Positions 1-11,461 of a stretch of 64,000 nt of DNA are shown piece by piece (within the stretch, counting starts at the first letter, position 1; every line of letters begins with the position of its first letter). The DNA comes from Tipula vernalis. Its lineage: Eukaryota > Arthropoda > Insecta > Diptera > Tipulidae. The notes beneath the pieces were generated by a model, which did no database searches, was not told the origin of the DNA, and saw only the letters and a program-made list of their open reading frames with translations. The position numbers and the translations under genes are program-made. The DNA lies in contig OY282558.1 of the NCBI GenBank assembly GCA_958295665.1, positions 134,314,326-134,378,325 on the forward strand, in the 5' to 3' direction.

Positions 1-584
1 GGATGATGGCGAACAAGAATAACAACCATGGATTGTTGATAACAACGGATGGTGGTAAATTAAACGAAATTGAAATTTTGATGGACAACAAAAATGAACA
101 TCAACCATTTATTGTTGGATTTTTTCATACGAATGGTATATCACATAATCAGCCACCACCAAAATTATTGCGTAAAAAAAGAAACGCGACACAACAAAAT
201 AACAAAAAATCTTCATCATCGTCACAAAAAAATATCCTAACAATGGGCCATCAAAATTTCAAGCATCATCAATCATGTCAACGCCAAACATTATTCGTTA
301 GTTTTAACGATTTGAAATGGTCCGATTGGATAATAGCACCAATTGGTTTTCATGCATTCTACTGCAGTGGTGAATGTAATTTTCCATTGAATTCGCCAAC
401 AAATCCAACCAATCATGCTATCGTCCAAACGTTGGTCCATTCAAAGCATCCAAAGAAAGTACCAAAACCATGTTGTGTACCCACCGACCTGGGTCACATC
501 TCAGTGCTATACTATTTAGACGACACAAATGTTAATTTACAAAAGTATAAAAGTATTGTAGTGAAGAGTTGTGGATGCCATTGA
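1..584 (+). CDS. gbb-like: BMP-type TGF-beta ligand, C-terminal part (gbb/60A-like), 5' truncated by window edge
   Basis: Secreted BMP-family ligand that would signal as a dimer through type I/II serine kinase receptors. The frame is open from the window edge, so prodomain and true start lie upstream; the ATG at 3 is probably internal. In the 193 visible residues an RKKR furin-type site (57-60) separates the prodomain end from the mature region. The mature part shows the seven-cysteine knot at C92, C121, C125, C157, C158, C190 and C192, ending in CGCH. The [18 protein letters not shown] and [10 protein letters not shown] blocks resemble Drosophila Gbb/60A more than Dpp. A sequon follows the cleavage site (NAT, 61-63), but the finger sequon usual in this family reads NPT and is not usable. 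The Ser/Asn/Lys-rich linker after the furin site is long. Gbb is preferred; a diverged Screw-like paralogue is possible. Confidence 0.9.
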   Translation, partial: MMANKNNNHGLLITTDGGKLNEIEILMDNKNEHQPFIVGFFHTNGISHNQPPPKLLRKKRNATQQNNKKSSSSSQKNILTMGHQNFKHHQSCQRQTLFVSFNDLKWSDWIIAPIGFHAFYCSGECNFPLNSPTNPTNHAIVQTLVHSKHPKKVPKPCCVPTDLGHISVLYYLDDTNVNLQKYKSIVVKSCGCH

Positions 585-618
585 ATAAATTTTGTGTGAG
601 CGCGCGGGGGAAGAATAA
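584..618 (+). promoter_or_regulatory. candidate polyadenylation signals of the BMP gene
   Basis: AATAAA overlaps the TGA stop codon (584-589), and a second AATAAA lies about 30 bases further on (near 613). Either could serve the BMP transcript. Function is inferred from the motif only; in AT-rich DNA such hexamers are frequent. Confidence 0.35.
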
Positions 619-1964
619 ATTTTCGTTTGTTTCTTTTTTTTTTAATTACAACCCTTCTTTTGCATTAAACTGTCAGACACGATTAAAATGTGGTCGAAAA
701 TTGGGGTCAATTATCATATAAAACCCATCAAAAATGATTAGCATTTCAAGCCCTATGAATATCTCGTATATCTCGCGGCACAATGTGAAAAACAGTTAAA
801 CCAGAATATATTGTAAAACAATTTCCACAACAAGGAATTTTTTTTTTTTTTTTTAATTTGCAAGAATGAAGATAACAGCACACAAATCAACCCCATTTCA
901 CAAATTAACGGGAAAAACACTGTGCACGAAGAAATAAAAAAAAAAACCAAAGTGGAAAATCCTTTTTATGTTGTATCGCTACATAGAGAGAGAGATTTTA
1001 TTTTTATGTTTTCGGTTTTTCATAACGTCATCATCATCATCATCATCACGAACGTTATGAAGTTCGATTTTGTGTTGATTACTCGAAATTATAGTTCAAT
1101 TTTATAACCGGTTTTAGTTCTCCATTCTATAAAATAGAAAATTGTTCGATGTGAAATGCCAATTAAATTTGATTCCACAATATTTATAGGTCGGGTCTTG
1201 ATTTTCCGTTTTATTTTATCTAAAATTCAATTCAACTAGGGTAAAGAGCATTTTGCTGGGAATTTTTTTTTTTTTTTTTGAAAATCGATAAGCGACTGAC
1301 TATATACACAAAATAAAATAAAATTCTTGTCTTCTTGTAGAGTTTGTCGTTTGGCATAAGCGGTGGGACGGAATGGTGTGGTTCGGGATTTTTTTTTTTA
1401 TGATGAACAATAGGGATAGTAAAAAATTTTTGTGTAGGATATAGAAAATAAAAAAAAAAATTATACGGTCAATGGCTTTAATTTAAAAGAAAGCTAACAA
1501 AAAAAAAAAAATATCGAGGAAAAAAAGGAAAATTAATTGGAAAATTGTCTTCGAAATTTTTCTATTCCGCTGATTTAATCGAAAAATGGAACAGAAAATG
1601 TTTAATTTATGTTTGTTTAAAGAGAATATCCTTTAGAGACGTTAGATATTTAGATTTTTTTGGCTTGAGGCGACGATCGATCGATTTTCCACTTCAACAG
1701 TTTGAATGCATTATTTAATGGTTTATGGCTTAGTTTTGCCGAAATCTAAATTCAATATCGAATTTAAGGGTATTCGTAGTTTATTTATTTACTTTGTGCC
1801 TTATTTGTCGATATTTCGCGTTAAATCGTTAAATAATCGTTAATTATTCACTCAAAATGTTATAATTTTTAATAAACCTTGGCGGATTTTTGGCTGTAGG
1901 TGATTTTCCCTTTGGGAGATTTTTACCTATAGTTTTTATTATTAAAAGCAAGCATTCAGCTTAA
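619..1964. other. non-coding flank downstream of the BMP gene
   Basis: AT-rich sequence with many poly-A/poly-T tracts and a short (ATC)n run near 1030. The short open frames at 753-950 and 922-1107 have lysine/phenylalanine-only composition and no family resemblance. No gene or mobile element recognised. Confidence 0.6.
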
Positions 1965-3260
1965 TACCATCTTGATCAAAAAGATCATCTTCCCGGAATA
2001 ACCACCGTGTGGCGCTCCCATCTTTCCAATTTGAGTTCTATTTTTTTGTTAAGTTGGTACATCTGTTGTTTATAATCCCTCTAAATCTTAGCGTCATAGC
2101 TTGACGTTTGCAAAAGTTACGTAGTCAAGAGTACATCTATCTCTGTGTGTGTTAGCGATTATTCACAATTTTAGAAATGGATTTAAATTTGCAACAACGA
2201 ACTTGTATTCAATTTTGCGTAAAAAACGGATTTAATGGTGCGCAAATGTTGGAAATGTTGGAAAAGTGTTTCAGCAACGATTCTCTAAAGAAAACGGTCG
2301 TTTACCATTGGCACGAGCGGTTTAAAAGTGGTCGTGAGTCAATCAAAGCTGATGAACGCAGTGGCAGACCATCGACATCGAAAATCGACGAAAACATTGA
2401 TAAAGTAAAAGAAATGTCGGTCAATAACCGCAAATTAACCATCAGAGAGATAGCGGAGGACTTGAACATTGCCTATGGATCCGTCCAAGACATTTTGGTT
2501 AATGATTTGGGTTTCCGTCGTTTAGCAGCAAAGTTGGTGCCAAAAGACCTTAATTTCTTGCAAAAAAGAGACCGTGTTGACGGCGCAAAAGACATGATTT
2601 GCGAGGCTGAATCCGATCCCACATTCATAAAAAGGATCATTGCTGGAGACGAGACGTGGGTTTATGAGTACGACACGCAATCCAGACATCAGGCGAGTGA
2701 ATGGCGTTCACCAAAAAGAAGGCAATGCTCACGGTTTTCATGGATTACAACGGTGTAGTGCTCATGAATTTTTGCCAGAAGGCCAGACCGTAAACAAAGA
2801 GTATTATTTGGGCGTTATGAGATGTTTGCGGGAAGCAATTCGTCGAAAGAGACCAGAATTGAGGGCAGAAAACCCGTGGATTTTGCACCATGATAACGCA
2901 CCGTCGCACAGTGCCATCATTATTCGTAATTTTTTGACAAAAAATGCAACAAATACCATCCAACAGCCACCGAATTCACCTGATTTGGCTCCCTGTGACT
3001 TCTTTCTGTTCAATCTAGTTAAAAAAAACATTATGGGAAACGCGTTTCAGCAGCCGAGAGGAAATAATGGCAAAAATCGCAGGAAGCACTGATGGACATA
3101 CCGAAAACCGAATATAAAAAATGTTTCGAGGATTGGATCAAGCGCTGGCATAAGTGTGTTGTAGTCGATGGGGATTACTTTGAAGGGGACAATATAGATT
3201 TAGAACAATAAACTTGTATTTTTAATTTTCTGAATAAATTCCGAGAACTTTTTCTGGGTA
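1965..3260 (+). mobile_element. mariner-family transposon, about 1.3 kb
   Basis: The length of about 1.3 kb fits mariner. Candidate terminal repeats flank the transposase. The left end begins TACCATCTTGATCAAAAAG and the right end, reversed, begins TACCCAGAAAAAGTTC; both continue into TTC(C/T)CGGAAT. TA borders both sides (1965-1966 and 3259-3260), as expected for the TA target preference. The right end abuts a Ty3/gypsy reverse transcriptase fragment exactly at the TA. The left flank does not read as the missing part of that reverse transcriptase. Confidence 0.65.
2177..3211 (+). pseudogene. mariner transposase, frameshifted
   Basis: Cut-and-paste transposase acting on mariner ends. The N-terminal half (from ATG 2177) has the paired helix-turn-helix DNA-binding region, including the SGRPSTSK linker. 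The catalytic part shows GDETWVYEYD (first Asp), HHDNAPSH (second Asp) and SPDLAPCD (third Asp). Exactly 34 residues separate the second and third aspartates, the D34D signature of mariner proper. The frame is broken at about 2690-2760, where three frames are used in short succession, and again near 3060-3080. The last frame ends at the TAA at 3209-3211. Inactive relic; of the aspartate codons at least the motifs themselves are intact. Confidence 0.9.
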
Positions 3261-4480
3261 TTCAGAGATTTGATGACGAATTCAGAAATTTTAGTTTACA
3301 TGGACGATATTATTATTCCATCTATCAACAAAGAAATTGGATTTCATAAACTAAAAAAAATGTTGCAAGTCGCAGCACAGTATGGCCTGGAGTTCAAATG
3401 GCGTAAATGTCAGTTTTTATGTCGGAAAATTAATTAACTCGGATACGAGATTGAAGAAGGTTTCATAAAGCTATCAGAAACTGTGGAAAAGTTCCCGCAA
3501 CCAACGACGATCAAACAAGTACAAAGTTTTCTCGGATTAACAGGATATTTTAGAAGGTTTGTGGCAAAACCGTTATCGGATATGCTAAGGAGGAATGTAC
3601 AGTTTCAATTCGGGCCACCACAAAAATTAGCATTTGCAGAATTGAAAAAATTTGTTAACTACGAAACCGGTGCTAGGTGTTTTCAGACCCGATGCCGAGA
3701 CTGAACTCCACACAGATGCATCAAAATTTGGATTCGGAGCAATTTTGTTGCAAAAAAGTAAACATGATGGACAGTTTCACCCTGTTTACTATTTTAGTAA
3801 GAAAACTTCATCATGTTAAAAAAGTTACGAGTCTATTTGCTGGGACTTACATAAATTCAAAATCGTTACGGACTGTGCCGCGTTTAAATCAACAATGATG
3901 AAGAAAGATATTTCACCACGAATTGCTGGTTGGGCGTTACAACTAGAAGATTTTGAGTATGTGCTAGAGCATAGAGCTGGCACCAAGATGAAGCACGTGG
4001 ATGCACTCAGCCGTAATCCCGTCATTTTGTTGGTACAGAATGGATTCGTAAAAAGAATAAAGAAGACTCATCGAGAAGACGATTATCTTACTTCGATCAT
4101 AAAGATCTTAGAATACAAACCCTACGAAAATTTTATAATGGAGAGAGGCGTACTCTACAAAGAAGACAGCCAAGATAGAAAATTATTGTGTGTTCTGAAG
4201 AAAATTCAAGGCGAACTTATAAAAACACACACGAAGCTGGACATTTTGGAACAAAGAAGGTGATGGAACTTATTGCTAGAGATTATTTTATCCCAAATCT
4301 GAAACAAAAGTGTGACAGTTGTCGAAGGAATTGTATTGCCTGTATTTTAGCCGAACGCAAGGCGGGGAAGCCAAGTTTGTCTGGATAAACCTGGTAAAAA
4401 CAACAACAGCCGTTGAAGCAATAAAAAGCTAGAAATTCAAAAAACTAATTTTGGAAACCCAAGATATACCAAAACTAAAA
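3261..4480 (+). pseudogene. truncated Ty3/gypsy pol (RT, RNase H, integrase pieces)
   Basis: Retrotransposon polyprotein fragment. From 3261 the frame reads FRDL followed by LVYMDDIIIPS, the reverse transcriptase catalytic box. Next come the RT connection (FLGLTGYFRRFV, about 3520-3570), an RNase H start with a TDASKFGFGAIL-like motif (3710-3760), and an RNase H end with HVDALSR (about 3995). The integrase zinc region carries the H-H-C-C pattern (about 4210-4350). About 4375-4470 resembles the integrase core segment FVW..VKTTT, joined directly to the zinc region by an apparent deletion. Several frameshifts and stops; no gag, no LTR. It ends where the foldback of 4490-5700 begins. Confidence 0.8.
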
Positions 4481-4489
4481 ATATATATA

Positions 4490-5700
4490 TATACCTATAC
4501 GGAAGGGTGTAAATCAAGTGTTTGCCAAAAACTCATCCCCAAAATTATGTTCTGATTTACTTGTGGAATTACATAGGCTATTATAACCTTAGGTTTTCGA
4601 TTAAATGTTATTTTGAGACACCGGTGTGAAGTATAGCTACACAGAAAAAGTGTAGGCCTACATAAAACGGTGTAAATGACCAGTAGAACCAGGTCTGGGG
4701 CGATATTTTTATAAACTGGACAGATCAAGCTTACCGAATCAATTTTTGTCATTTAAATAAAAAGACTTGGCAAGTTCGACAAATTATTGAAAATTTTGAA
4801 AAAGTCTAAGCCTGTTGAAATTGCTTCTACACTATGGCCATTTTCGAAAATTTCAGAGATGTTACCAGGCGTGGTCCCTTATTAAGTGGAACGAAACGTT
4901 TTTTGTTATTAAAGAGTTGGGCCTTTTCACAAATAATTTAAAAAGGGTTGGGACAGACAAATTTTTACAAATTATTGAAATGAATTAAAATGTTCAAACC
5001 TGATGCTACACTAAGGCCAATTCCTATAATCTCAGAGAAGTTACCAAGTGTGGGCCGATATTTGCAGACAGGAGAAATGCAAAGCCTTCTGAAATAATTT
5101 CTGTTATAAAAATGTTGAGGCATGTACGTCAAATTTCTGAATATGAGAGTTTTGGGCAAATTACCTTAGTGTACTAGCAATTTCACCATGTTTAGTCTTT
5201 TCGAATTTAAATTTAAAACAAAAATCATTTTAAATCATATGTCATTTTTATAGAAATATAAGCCCCTAGTGTAGCATCAGGTTTGAGCATCTACAGTAAT
5301 TTTCACATTTTAAAAATTTGTCGAAATGACCCAACCCTTTTTATCTTAATAACAAAAATTATTTCGAGAACCTTAACTTGTCCACTTTATGGAAATATAA
5401 GTCATGGCCATAGTGTAGCAGCAATTTCAACAGATGTAGTGTTTTCACAAATTTCCAAATTTTGTCCACTTTATAAAAATATCGCCGCAGAAGCAGGTAT
5501 TCTACTGATTAATTACACTTTTTCTGTAGGCCTAAACCTTTTTAGTACACATACACTTTTCGTTGATTTGTGTAGCTACACTTTGTGCGAAATATTTCAC
5601 ATCGGTTTGGGAGCTCTACAATCTCGGTTATATTTAGTGAATAACCCCACCGGAGTTTTCCCGATAATAATAAACGGTTGTCTCCTTCTTTTTGTGAAAA
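4490..5700. mobile_element. foldback-like inverted repeat built of ~180-bp modules
   Basis: Sequence around 4618-5110 reappears inverted in about 5210-5610. For example, TGTTGAAATTGC..CTACACTATGGCCAT at about 4812 pairs with its complement at about 5405-5440. CAAACCTGATGCTACACTA at about 4996 pairs with 5270-5288, and GGCGATATTTTTATAAA at about 4698 pairs with 5473-5490. Within each arm a module recurs at roughly 178-180 bp (CGATATTT-like starts near 4699, 4872 and 5050). The centre is near 5150-5200. Ends and target duplication were not resolved. Open frames inside are shadows of the repeat. Confidence 0.65.
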
Positions 5701-5949
5701 TATAGTGAAAATAGATGGTTTAAGATTTTCAGGTGTAACCGCTGACTTACTGGTAGGTTTGGGAGTTATAGTTACTTCTATTTGGTACTAAGCCAAGATT
5801 TTTTTTACAGTCTCTGTTCACCTTAACTGTATTAATTATGGTTGCTTATCAACTTGCCTTTCACCGAAACATTTTGAAATTCCCTGTGTGGTTGATTAGG
5901 TGTTGAACTATGGTTAGACTTGCTATGTTCCATACGTGTGTTAATACCT
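5701..5949. other. unassigned spacer
   Basis: Between the foldback and the first LTR-like arm. AT-rich, no coding pattern or repeat partner recognised in the window. Confidence 0.5.
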
Positions 5950-5953
5950 GTGT

Positions 5954-6497
5954 TGTTACGGCCGCTTAGTATTTATTTTTGCTGACGGTTTAATAAGTGC
6001 CGTGATCTCAGCTGATTTTATTATTATTGATTATAAATTATTAAATTGAGGGAATTCCTTTTACGGTTTTCAGGTCATTGAACTGAGTTTTCTTGTTTTA
6101 TTATTTTTTGTATGAAATAGAATGATACTATTACGATTTTTTTGATTTTTAATTGTTTTTGTTGTAAATAGCCATGCGTCACAGATTAATCAAGTTGTAT
6201 GGTTTGGTTGTCTGTATTTATTCCTGTGTCTCAGAGACCCGTTTTCTCGGTAATTGTTTTTTTTTGTCTCAGGTTGGTGTATGGGTCATAATTTTTTAGG
6301 AGGATGTATGGGTGACCTAATAGTTTGTTATATACTTGAGTTAAGCTGACGAATTGACATAGGGACAGAAATAATTTGGTGTTTGTCGACATAAACAAAT
6401 AAAAATATTTCTGGAAATTATTGATAGTGAGGCTTCCGTGTGCTCAAGTTTGAAAGAACAAAAAAAAATTTATTCTTGGTTATTCTTACAGGTAACA
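5954..6497 (+). repeat. left LTR-like arm, TGTTAC...GTAACA
   Basis: 544 bp with perfect 6-bp inverted ends (TGTTAC/GTAACA), the form of an LTR. It contains AATAAA-type signals near 6400. About 534 bp match the inverted arm at 15503-16036 with roughly seven substitutions and a few small indels counted by eye. The match stops about 10 bp before GTAACA. A gag reading frame runs from inside this arm into the remnant, so the normal primer-binding site and leader are missing. Confidence 0.65.
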
Positions 6498-6899
6498 CCG
6501 CTGAAATACAAAAGCATAATTTGTTAAGTAGAGAACATGTTGAAGCTTTTAAACGTAGCGCGGATGGCTTTAATAATACTCAAAGTTCCCTACACATTAT
6601 TTGTTGGAATTGCCGGGATATTGGACACGGGTATCAGGCCTGTTCAAAACCAATTCAAGATATCTTTTGTTTTGGATGCGGCGCAGCTGGTGTTATTAAA
6701 CCATCTGGCTCCCATTGTCAATCACAGATGTCGGAAAACACACGTCCGGGTGTGAGTTCAGTGAGGGGATCACGCTTCGGAGGGATAATGAATCCAAAGC
6801 TACTGACAAGGCAGCCAAACAATTCAGACCCCTCGAAAAACAATTTTTAAATAATACAGTTAAAAAACCAAACCCTATACATCAAAACCATACTTACCA
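6498..6899 (+). pseudogene. Ty3/gypsy gag C-terminal remnant with zinc knuckles
   Basis: Nucleocapsid part of a gypsy-type gag. One perfect CX2CX4HX4C knuckle is visible (CWNCRDIGHGYQAC, about 6604-6645), followed by a degenerate second one (CFGC...SHC). A frameshift lies near 6715-6720, after which the frame starting around 6715 stays open to the foldback insertion at 6899. The capsid portion of gag is absent. The same frame continues after the insertion into pol, so this and 11717-14877 are one interrupted element. Confidence 0.65.
6891..6899. repeat. left copy of 9-bp target-site duplication
   Basis: TACTTACCA, repeated at 11707-11715 on the other side of the foldback element. Removing the element plus one copy leaves the gypsy reading frame in phase. 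Confidence 0.65.
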
Positions 6900-7228
6900 A
6901 CGGTTGTGAAGTTTATCCTAAGTTGGAACTAAACCAACAAAAACAACTGAATATGTAAAAGTATTTGTAAAAATGAAAATCATGACATTTAGGCGAACAT
7001 TTTCCAATACATAATTTGAAAACTTTTATTTATTTTTTAATAAAGTTTAAATTAAGTTTTATTATATTGAAATCGAATTATTTTATTTAACCAAAAAAAT
7101 AAGCAGATTAACCTACATAACTACACATCTATAAAATAAATAAATTAGAAAAGTGTGTGACTGTTAAACCACTTTAAAAGTATGCTTTTCGTTTAATCAA
7201 ATTGCAACATTTGGAACATACAATTTAG

Positions 7229-9752
7229 GATTTTCTTAAGAAAGTCGATATCTTAAGATTTTCCATATTTATCACCAACGCCACTATGATTTTTTGGTAG
7301 GTCTAATCTAAGACTACAAGCGTGCCAAACCATTTGAAAAGCTAATGCCTTTCACATTGTTAAATTGTCGTATTTGTAAATTTACTATTTAGTATTTTCT
7401 TAAGAAAGTCGATATCTTAAGATTTTCCATATTTATCACCAACGCCATTATGATTTTTTGGTAGGTCTAATCTAAGACTACAAGCGTGCCAAATCATTTG
7501 AAAAGCTAATGCCTTTCACATGGTTAAATTGTCGTATTTGTAAATTTACTATTTAGGATTTTCTTAAGAAAGTCGATATCTTAAGATTTTCCATATTTAT
7601 CACCAACGCCACTATGATTTTTTGGTAGGTCTAATCTAAGACTACAAGCGTGCCAAACCATTTGAAAAGCTAATGCCTTTCACATGGTTAAATTGTCGTA
7701 TTTGTAAATTTACTATTTAGGATTTTCTTAAGAAAGTCGATATCTTAAGATTTTCCATATTTATCACTAACGCCAGTATGATTTTTTGGTAGGTCTAATC
7801 TAAGACTACAAGCGTGCCAAACCATTTGAAAAGCTAATGCCTTTCACATGGATAAATTTTCGTGTTTGTAAATTTACTATTTAGGGTTTTCTTAAGAAAG
7901 TCGATATCTTAAGATTTTCCATATTTATCACCAACGCCACTATGATTTTTTGGTAGGTCTAATCTAAGACTACAAGCCTGCCAAACCATTTGAAAAGCTA
8001 ATGCCTTTCACATGGTTAAATTGTCGTATTTGTAAATTTACTATTTAGGATTTTCTTAAGAAAGTCGATATCTTAAGATTTCCCATATTTATCACCAACG
8101 CCACTATGATTTTTTGGTAGGTCTAATCTAAGACTACAAGCGTGCCAAACCATTTGAAAAGCCAATGCCTTTCACATGGCTAAATTGTCGTATTTGTAAA
8201 TTTACTATTTAGGATTTTCTTAAGAAAGTCGATATCTTAAGATTTTTTATATTTATCACCAACGCCACTATGATTTTTTGGTAGGTCTAATCTAAGACTA
8301 CAAGCGTGCCAAACCATTTGAAAAGCTAATGCCTTTCACATGGTTAAATTGTCGTGTTTGTAAATTTACTATTTAGGGTTTTCTTAAGAAAGTCGATATC
8401 TTAAGATTTTCCATATTTATCACCAACGCCACTATGATTTTTTGGTAGGTCTAATCTAAGACTACAAGCCTGCCAAACCATTTGAAAAGCTAATGCCTTT
8501 CACATGGTTAAATTGTCGTATTTGTAAATTTACTATTTAGGATTTTCTTAAGAAAGTCGATATCTTAAGATTTTTTATATTTATCACCAACGCCACTATG
8601 ATTTTTTGGTAGGTCTAATCTAAGACTACAAGCGTGCCAAACCATTTGAAAAGCTAATGCCTTTCACATGGTTAAATTGTCGTGTTTGTAAATTTACTAT
8701 TTAGGATTTTCTTAAGAAAGTCGATATCTTAAGATTTTCCATATTTATCACCAACGCCACTATGATTTTTTGGTAGGTCTAATCTAAGACTACAAGCGTG
8801 CCAAACCATTTGAAAAGCTAATGCCTTTCACATGGTTAAATTGTCGTATTTGTAAATTTACTATTTAGGATTTTCTTAAGAAAGTCGATAATTTAAGATT
8901 TTCCATATTTATCACTAACGCCAGTATGATTTTTTGGAAGGTCTAATCTAAGACTACAATCGTGCCAAACCATTTGAAAAGCTAATGCCTTTCACATGGT
9001 CAAATTGTCGTATTTGTAAATTTACTATTTAGGATTTTCTTAAGAAAGTCGATATCTTAAGATTTTCCATATTTATCATCAACGTTAATATGATTTTTTG
9101 GTAGGTCTAATCTAAGACTACAAGCGTGCCAAACCATTTGAAAAGCTAATGCCTTTCACATAGTTAAATTGTCGTATTTGTAAATTTACTATTTAGGATT
9201 TTCTTAAGAGAGTCGATATCTTAAGATTTTCCATATTTATCACCAACGCCACTATGATTTTTTGGTAGGTCTAATCTAAGACTACAAGCGTGCCAAACCA
9301 TTTGAAAAGCTAATGCCTTTCACATGGTTAAATTGTCGTATTTGTAAATTTACTATTTAGGATTTTCTTAAGAAAGTCGATATCTTAAGATTTCCCATAT
9401 TTATCACCAACGCCAGTTTGATTTTTTGGTAGGTCTAATCTAAGACTAAAAGCGTGCCAAACCATTTGAAATGCTAATGCCTTTCATATGGTTAAATTGT
9501 CGTATTTGTAAATTTACTATTTAGGATTTTCTTAACAAAGTCGATATCTTAAGATTTTCCATATTTATCACCAACGCCACTATGATTTTTTGGTAGGTCT
9601 AATCTAAGACTACAAGCGAGCCAAACCATTTGAAAAGCTAATGCCTTTCATATGGTTAAATTATCGTATTTGTAAATTTACTATTTAGGATTTTCTTAAG
9701 AAAGTCGATATCTTAAGATTTTCCATATTTATCACTAACGCCAGTATGATTT
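7229..9752 (+). repeat. tandem array A, 164-bp unit, about 15.4 copies
   Basis: The marker CTTAAGAAAGTCGATATC begins at 7235 and recurs at exactly 164-base intervals through 9695 with no net length change in any unit. Copies differ by scattered single-base changes. Each unit carries two TCTTAAGA palindromes. The array stops at 9752, where the inverted array begins. Confidence 0.95.
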
Positions 9753-11461
9753 AACCATAGTGGGGTTCTTGCTTAATATCGAAAATCATAAGATATTGAG
9801 TTTCTTAAGAAAATTGTAATAGGTCTATACAGAAATTTTTAATTTTAAATATGTGAAAGCCATTAGCTTTTTAAATGGTTTGGTAGTTTTGTAGTCCTAT
9901 TATGGACCTATCAAAAAACCATAGTGGGGTTCTTGCTAAATATCGAAAATCTTAAGATATTGAGTTTCTTAAGAAAATTGTAATATGTCTGTACAGAAAT
10001 TTTTAATTTTAAATATGTGAAAGCCATTAGCTTTTTATATGGTTCGGCAGTTTTGTAGTCCTATTATAGACCTATCAAAAAACCATAGTGGGGTTCTTGC
10101 TAAATATCGAAAATCTTAAGATATTGAGTTTCTTAAGAAAATTGTAATATGTCTGTACAGAAATTTTTAATTTTAAATATGTGAAAGCCATTAGCTTTTT
10201 ATATGGTTCGGCAGTTTTGTAGTCCTATTATAGACCTATCAAAAAACCATAGTAGGGTTCTTGCTAAATATCGAAAATCTTAAGATATTGAGTTTCTTAA
10301 GAAAATTGTAATATGTCTGTACAGAAATTTTTAATTTTAAATATGTGAAAGCCATTAGCTTTTTATATGGTGCGGCAGTTTTGTAGTCCTATTATAGACC
10401 TATCAAAAAACCATAGTGGGGTTCTTGCTTAATATCGAAAATCTTAAGATATTGAGTTTCTTAAGAAAATTGTAATAGGTCTATACAGAAATTTTTAATT
10501 TTAAATATGTGAAAGCCGTTAGCTTTTTATATGGTTCGGCAGTTTTGTAGTCCTATTATAGACCTATCAAAAAACCATAGTGGGGTTCTTGCTAAATATC
10601 GAAAATCTTAAGATATTGAGTTTCTTAAGAAAATTGTAATATGTCTGTACAGAAATTTTTAATTTTAAATATGTGAAAGCCATTAGCTTTTTATATGGTT
10701 CGGCAGTTTTGTAGTCCTATTATAGACCTATCAAAAAACCATAGTGGGGTTCTTGCTAAATATCGAAAATCTTAAGATATTGAGTTTCTTAAGAAAATTG
10801 TAATATGTCTGTACAGAAATTTTTAATTTTAAATATGTGAAAGCCATTAGCTTTTTATATGGTTCGGCAGTTTTGTAGTCCTATTATAGACCTATCAAAA
10901 AACCATAGTGGGGTTCTTGCTAAATATCGAAAATCTTAAGATATTGAGTTTCTTAAGAAAATTGTAATATGTCTGTACAGAAATTTTTAATTTTAAATAT
11001 GTGAAAGCCATTAGCTTTTTATATGGTTCGGCAGTTTTGTAGTCCTATTATAGACCTATCAAAAAACCATAGTGGGGTTCTTGCTAAATATCGAAAATCT
11101 TAAGATATTGAGTTTCTTTAGAAAATTGTAATATGTCTGTACAGAAATTTTTAATTTTAAATATGTGAAAGCCATTAGCTTTTTATATGGTTCGGCAGTT
11201 TTGTAGTCCTATTATAGACCTATCAAAAAACCATAGTGGGGTTCTTGCTAAATATCGAAAATCTTAAGATATTGAGTTTCTTAAGAAAATTGTAATATGT
11301 CTGTACAGAAATTTTTAATTTTAAATATGTGAAAGCCATTAGCTTTTTATATGGTTCGGCAGTTTTGTAGTCCTATTATAGACCTATCAAAAAACCATAG
11401 TGGGGTTCTTGCTAAATATCGAAAATCTTAAGATATTGAGTTTCTTATGAAAATTGTAATA
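9753..11461 (-). repeat. tandem array B, 164-bp unit, about 10.4 copies, inverted relative to A
   Basis: The marker CCATAGTGGGG begins at 9755 and recurs every 164 bases through 11395. The unit is a diverged reverse complement of unit A. About 115 bp align well (GTGAAAG, ATTAGCTTTT, GACCTA, CATAGTGG, TCTTAAGA blocks), while about 45 bp are almost unrelated. Copies within B are nearly identical to one another, so each array has its own consensus. The A/B junction falls on a dyad, in register. Confidence 0.95.

Noticed and set aside
1860..1964. Missing 5' half of the gypsy RT to the left of the mariner
   Set aside because: The left flank lacks the expected FGL..P..FQR block; a PFG triplet near 1910 is not followed by RT-like sequence.
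5283..5705. 140-codon plus-strand frame
   Set aside because: Falls across the inverted ~180-bp modules of the foldback; related frames appear on the opposite strand of the other arm, so it reflects the repeat.
7229..11461. Regular repeats resembling a CRISPR array
   Set aside because: Units are contiguous 164-bp tandem repeats with no unique spacers, in a eukaryotic transposon.
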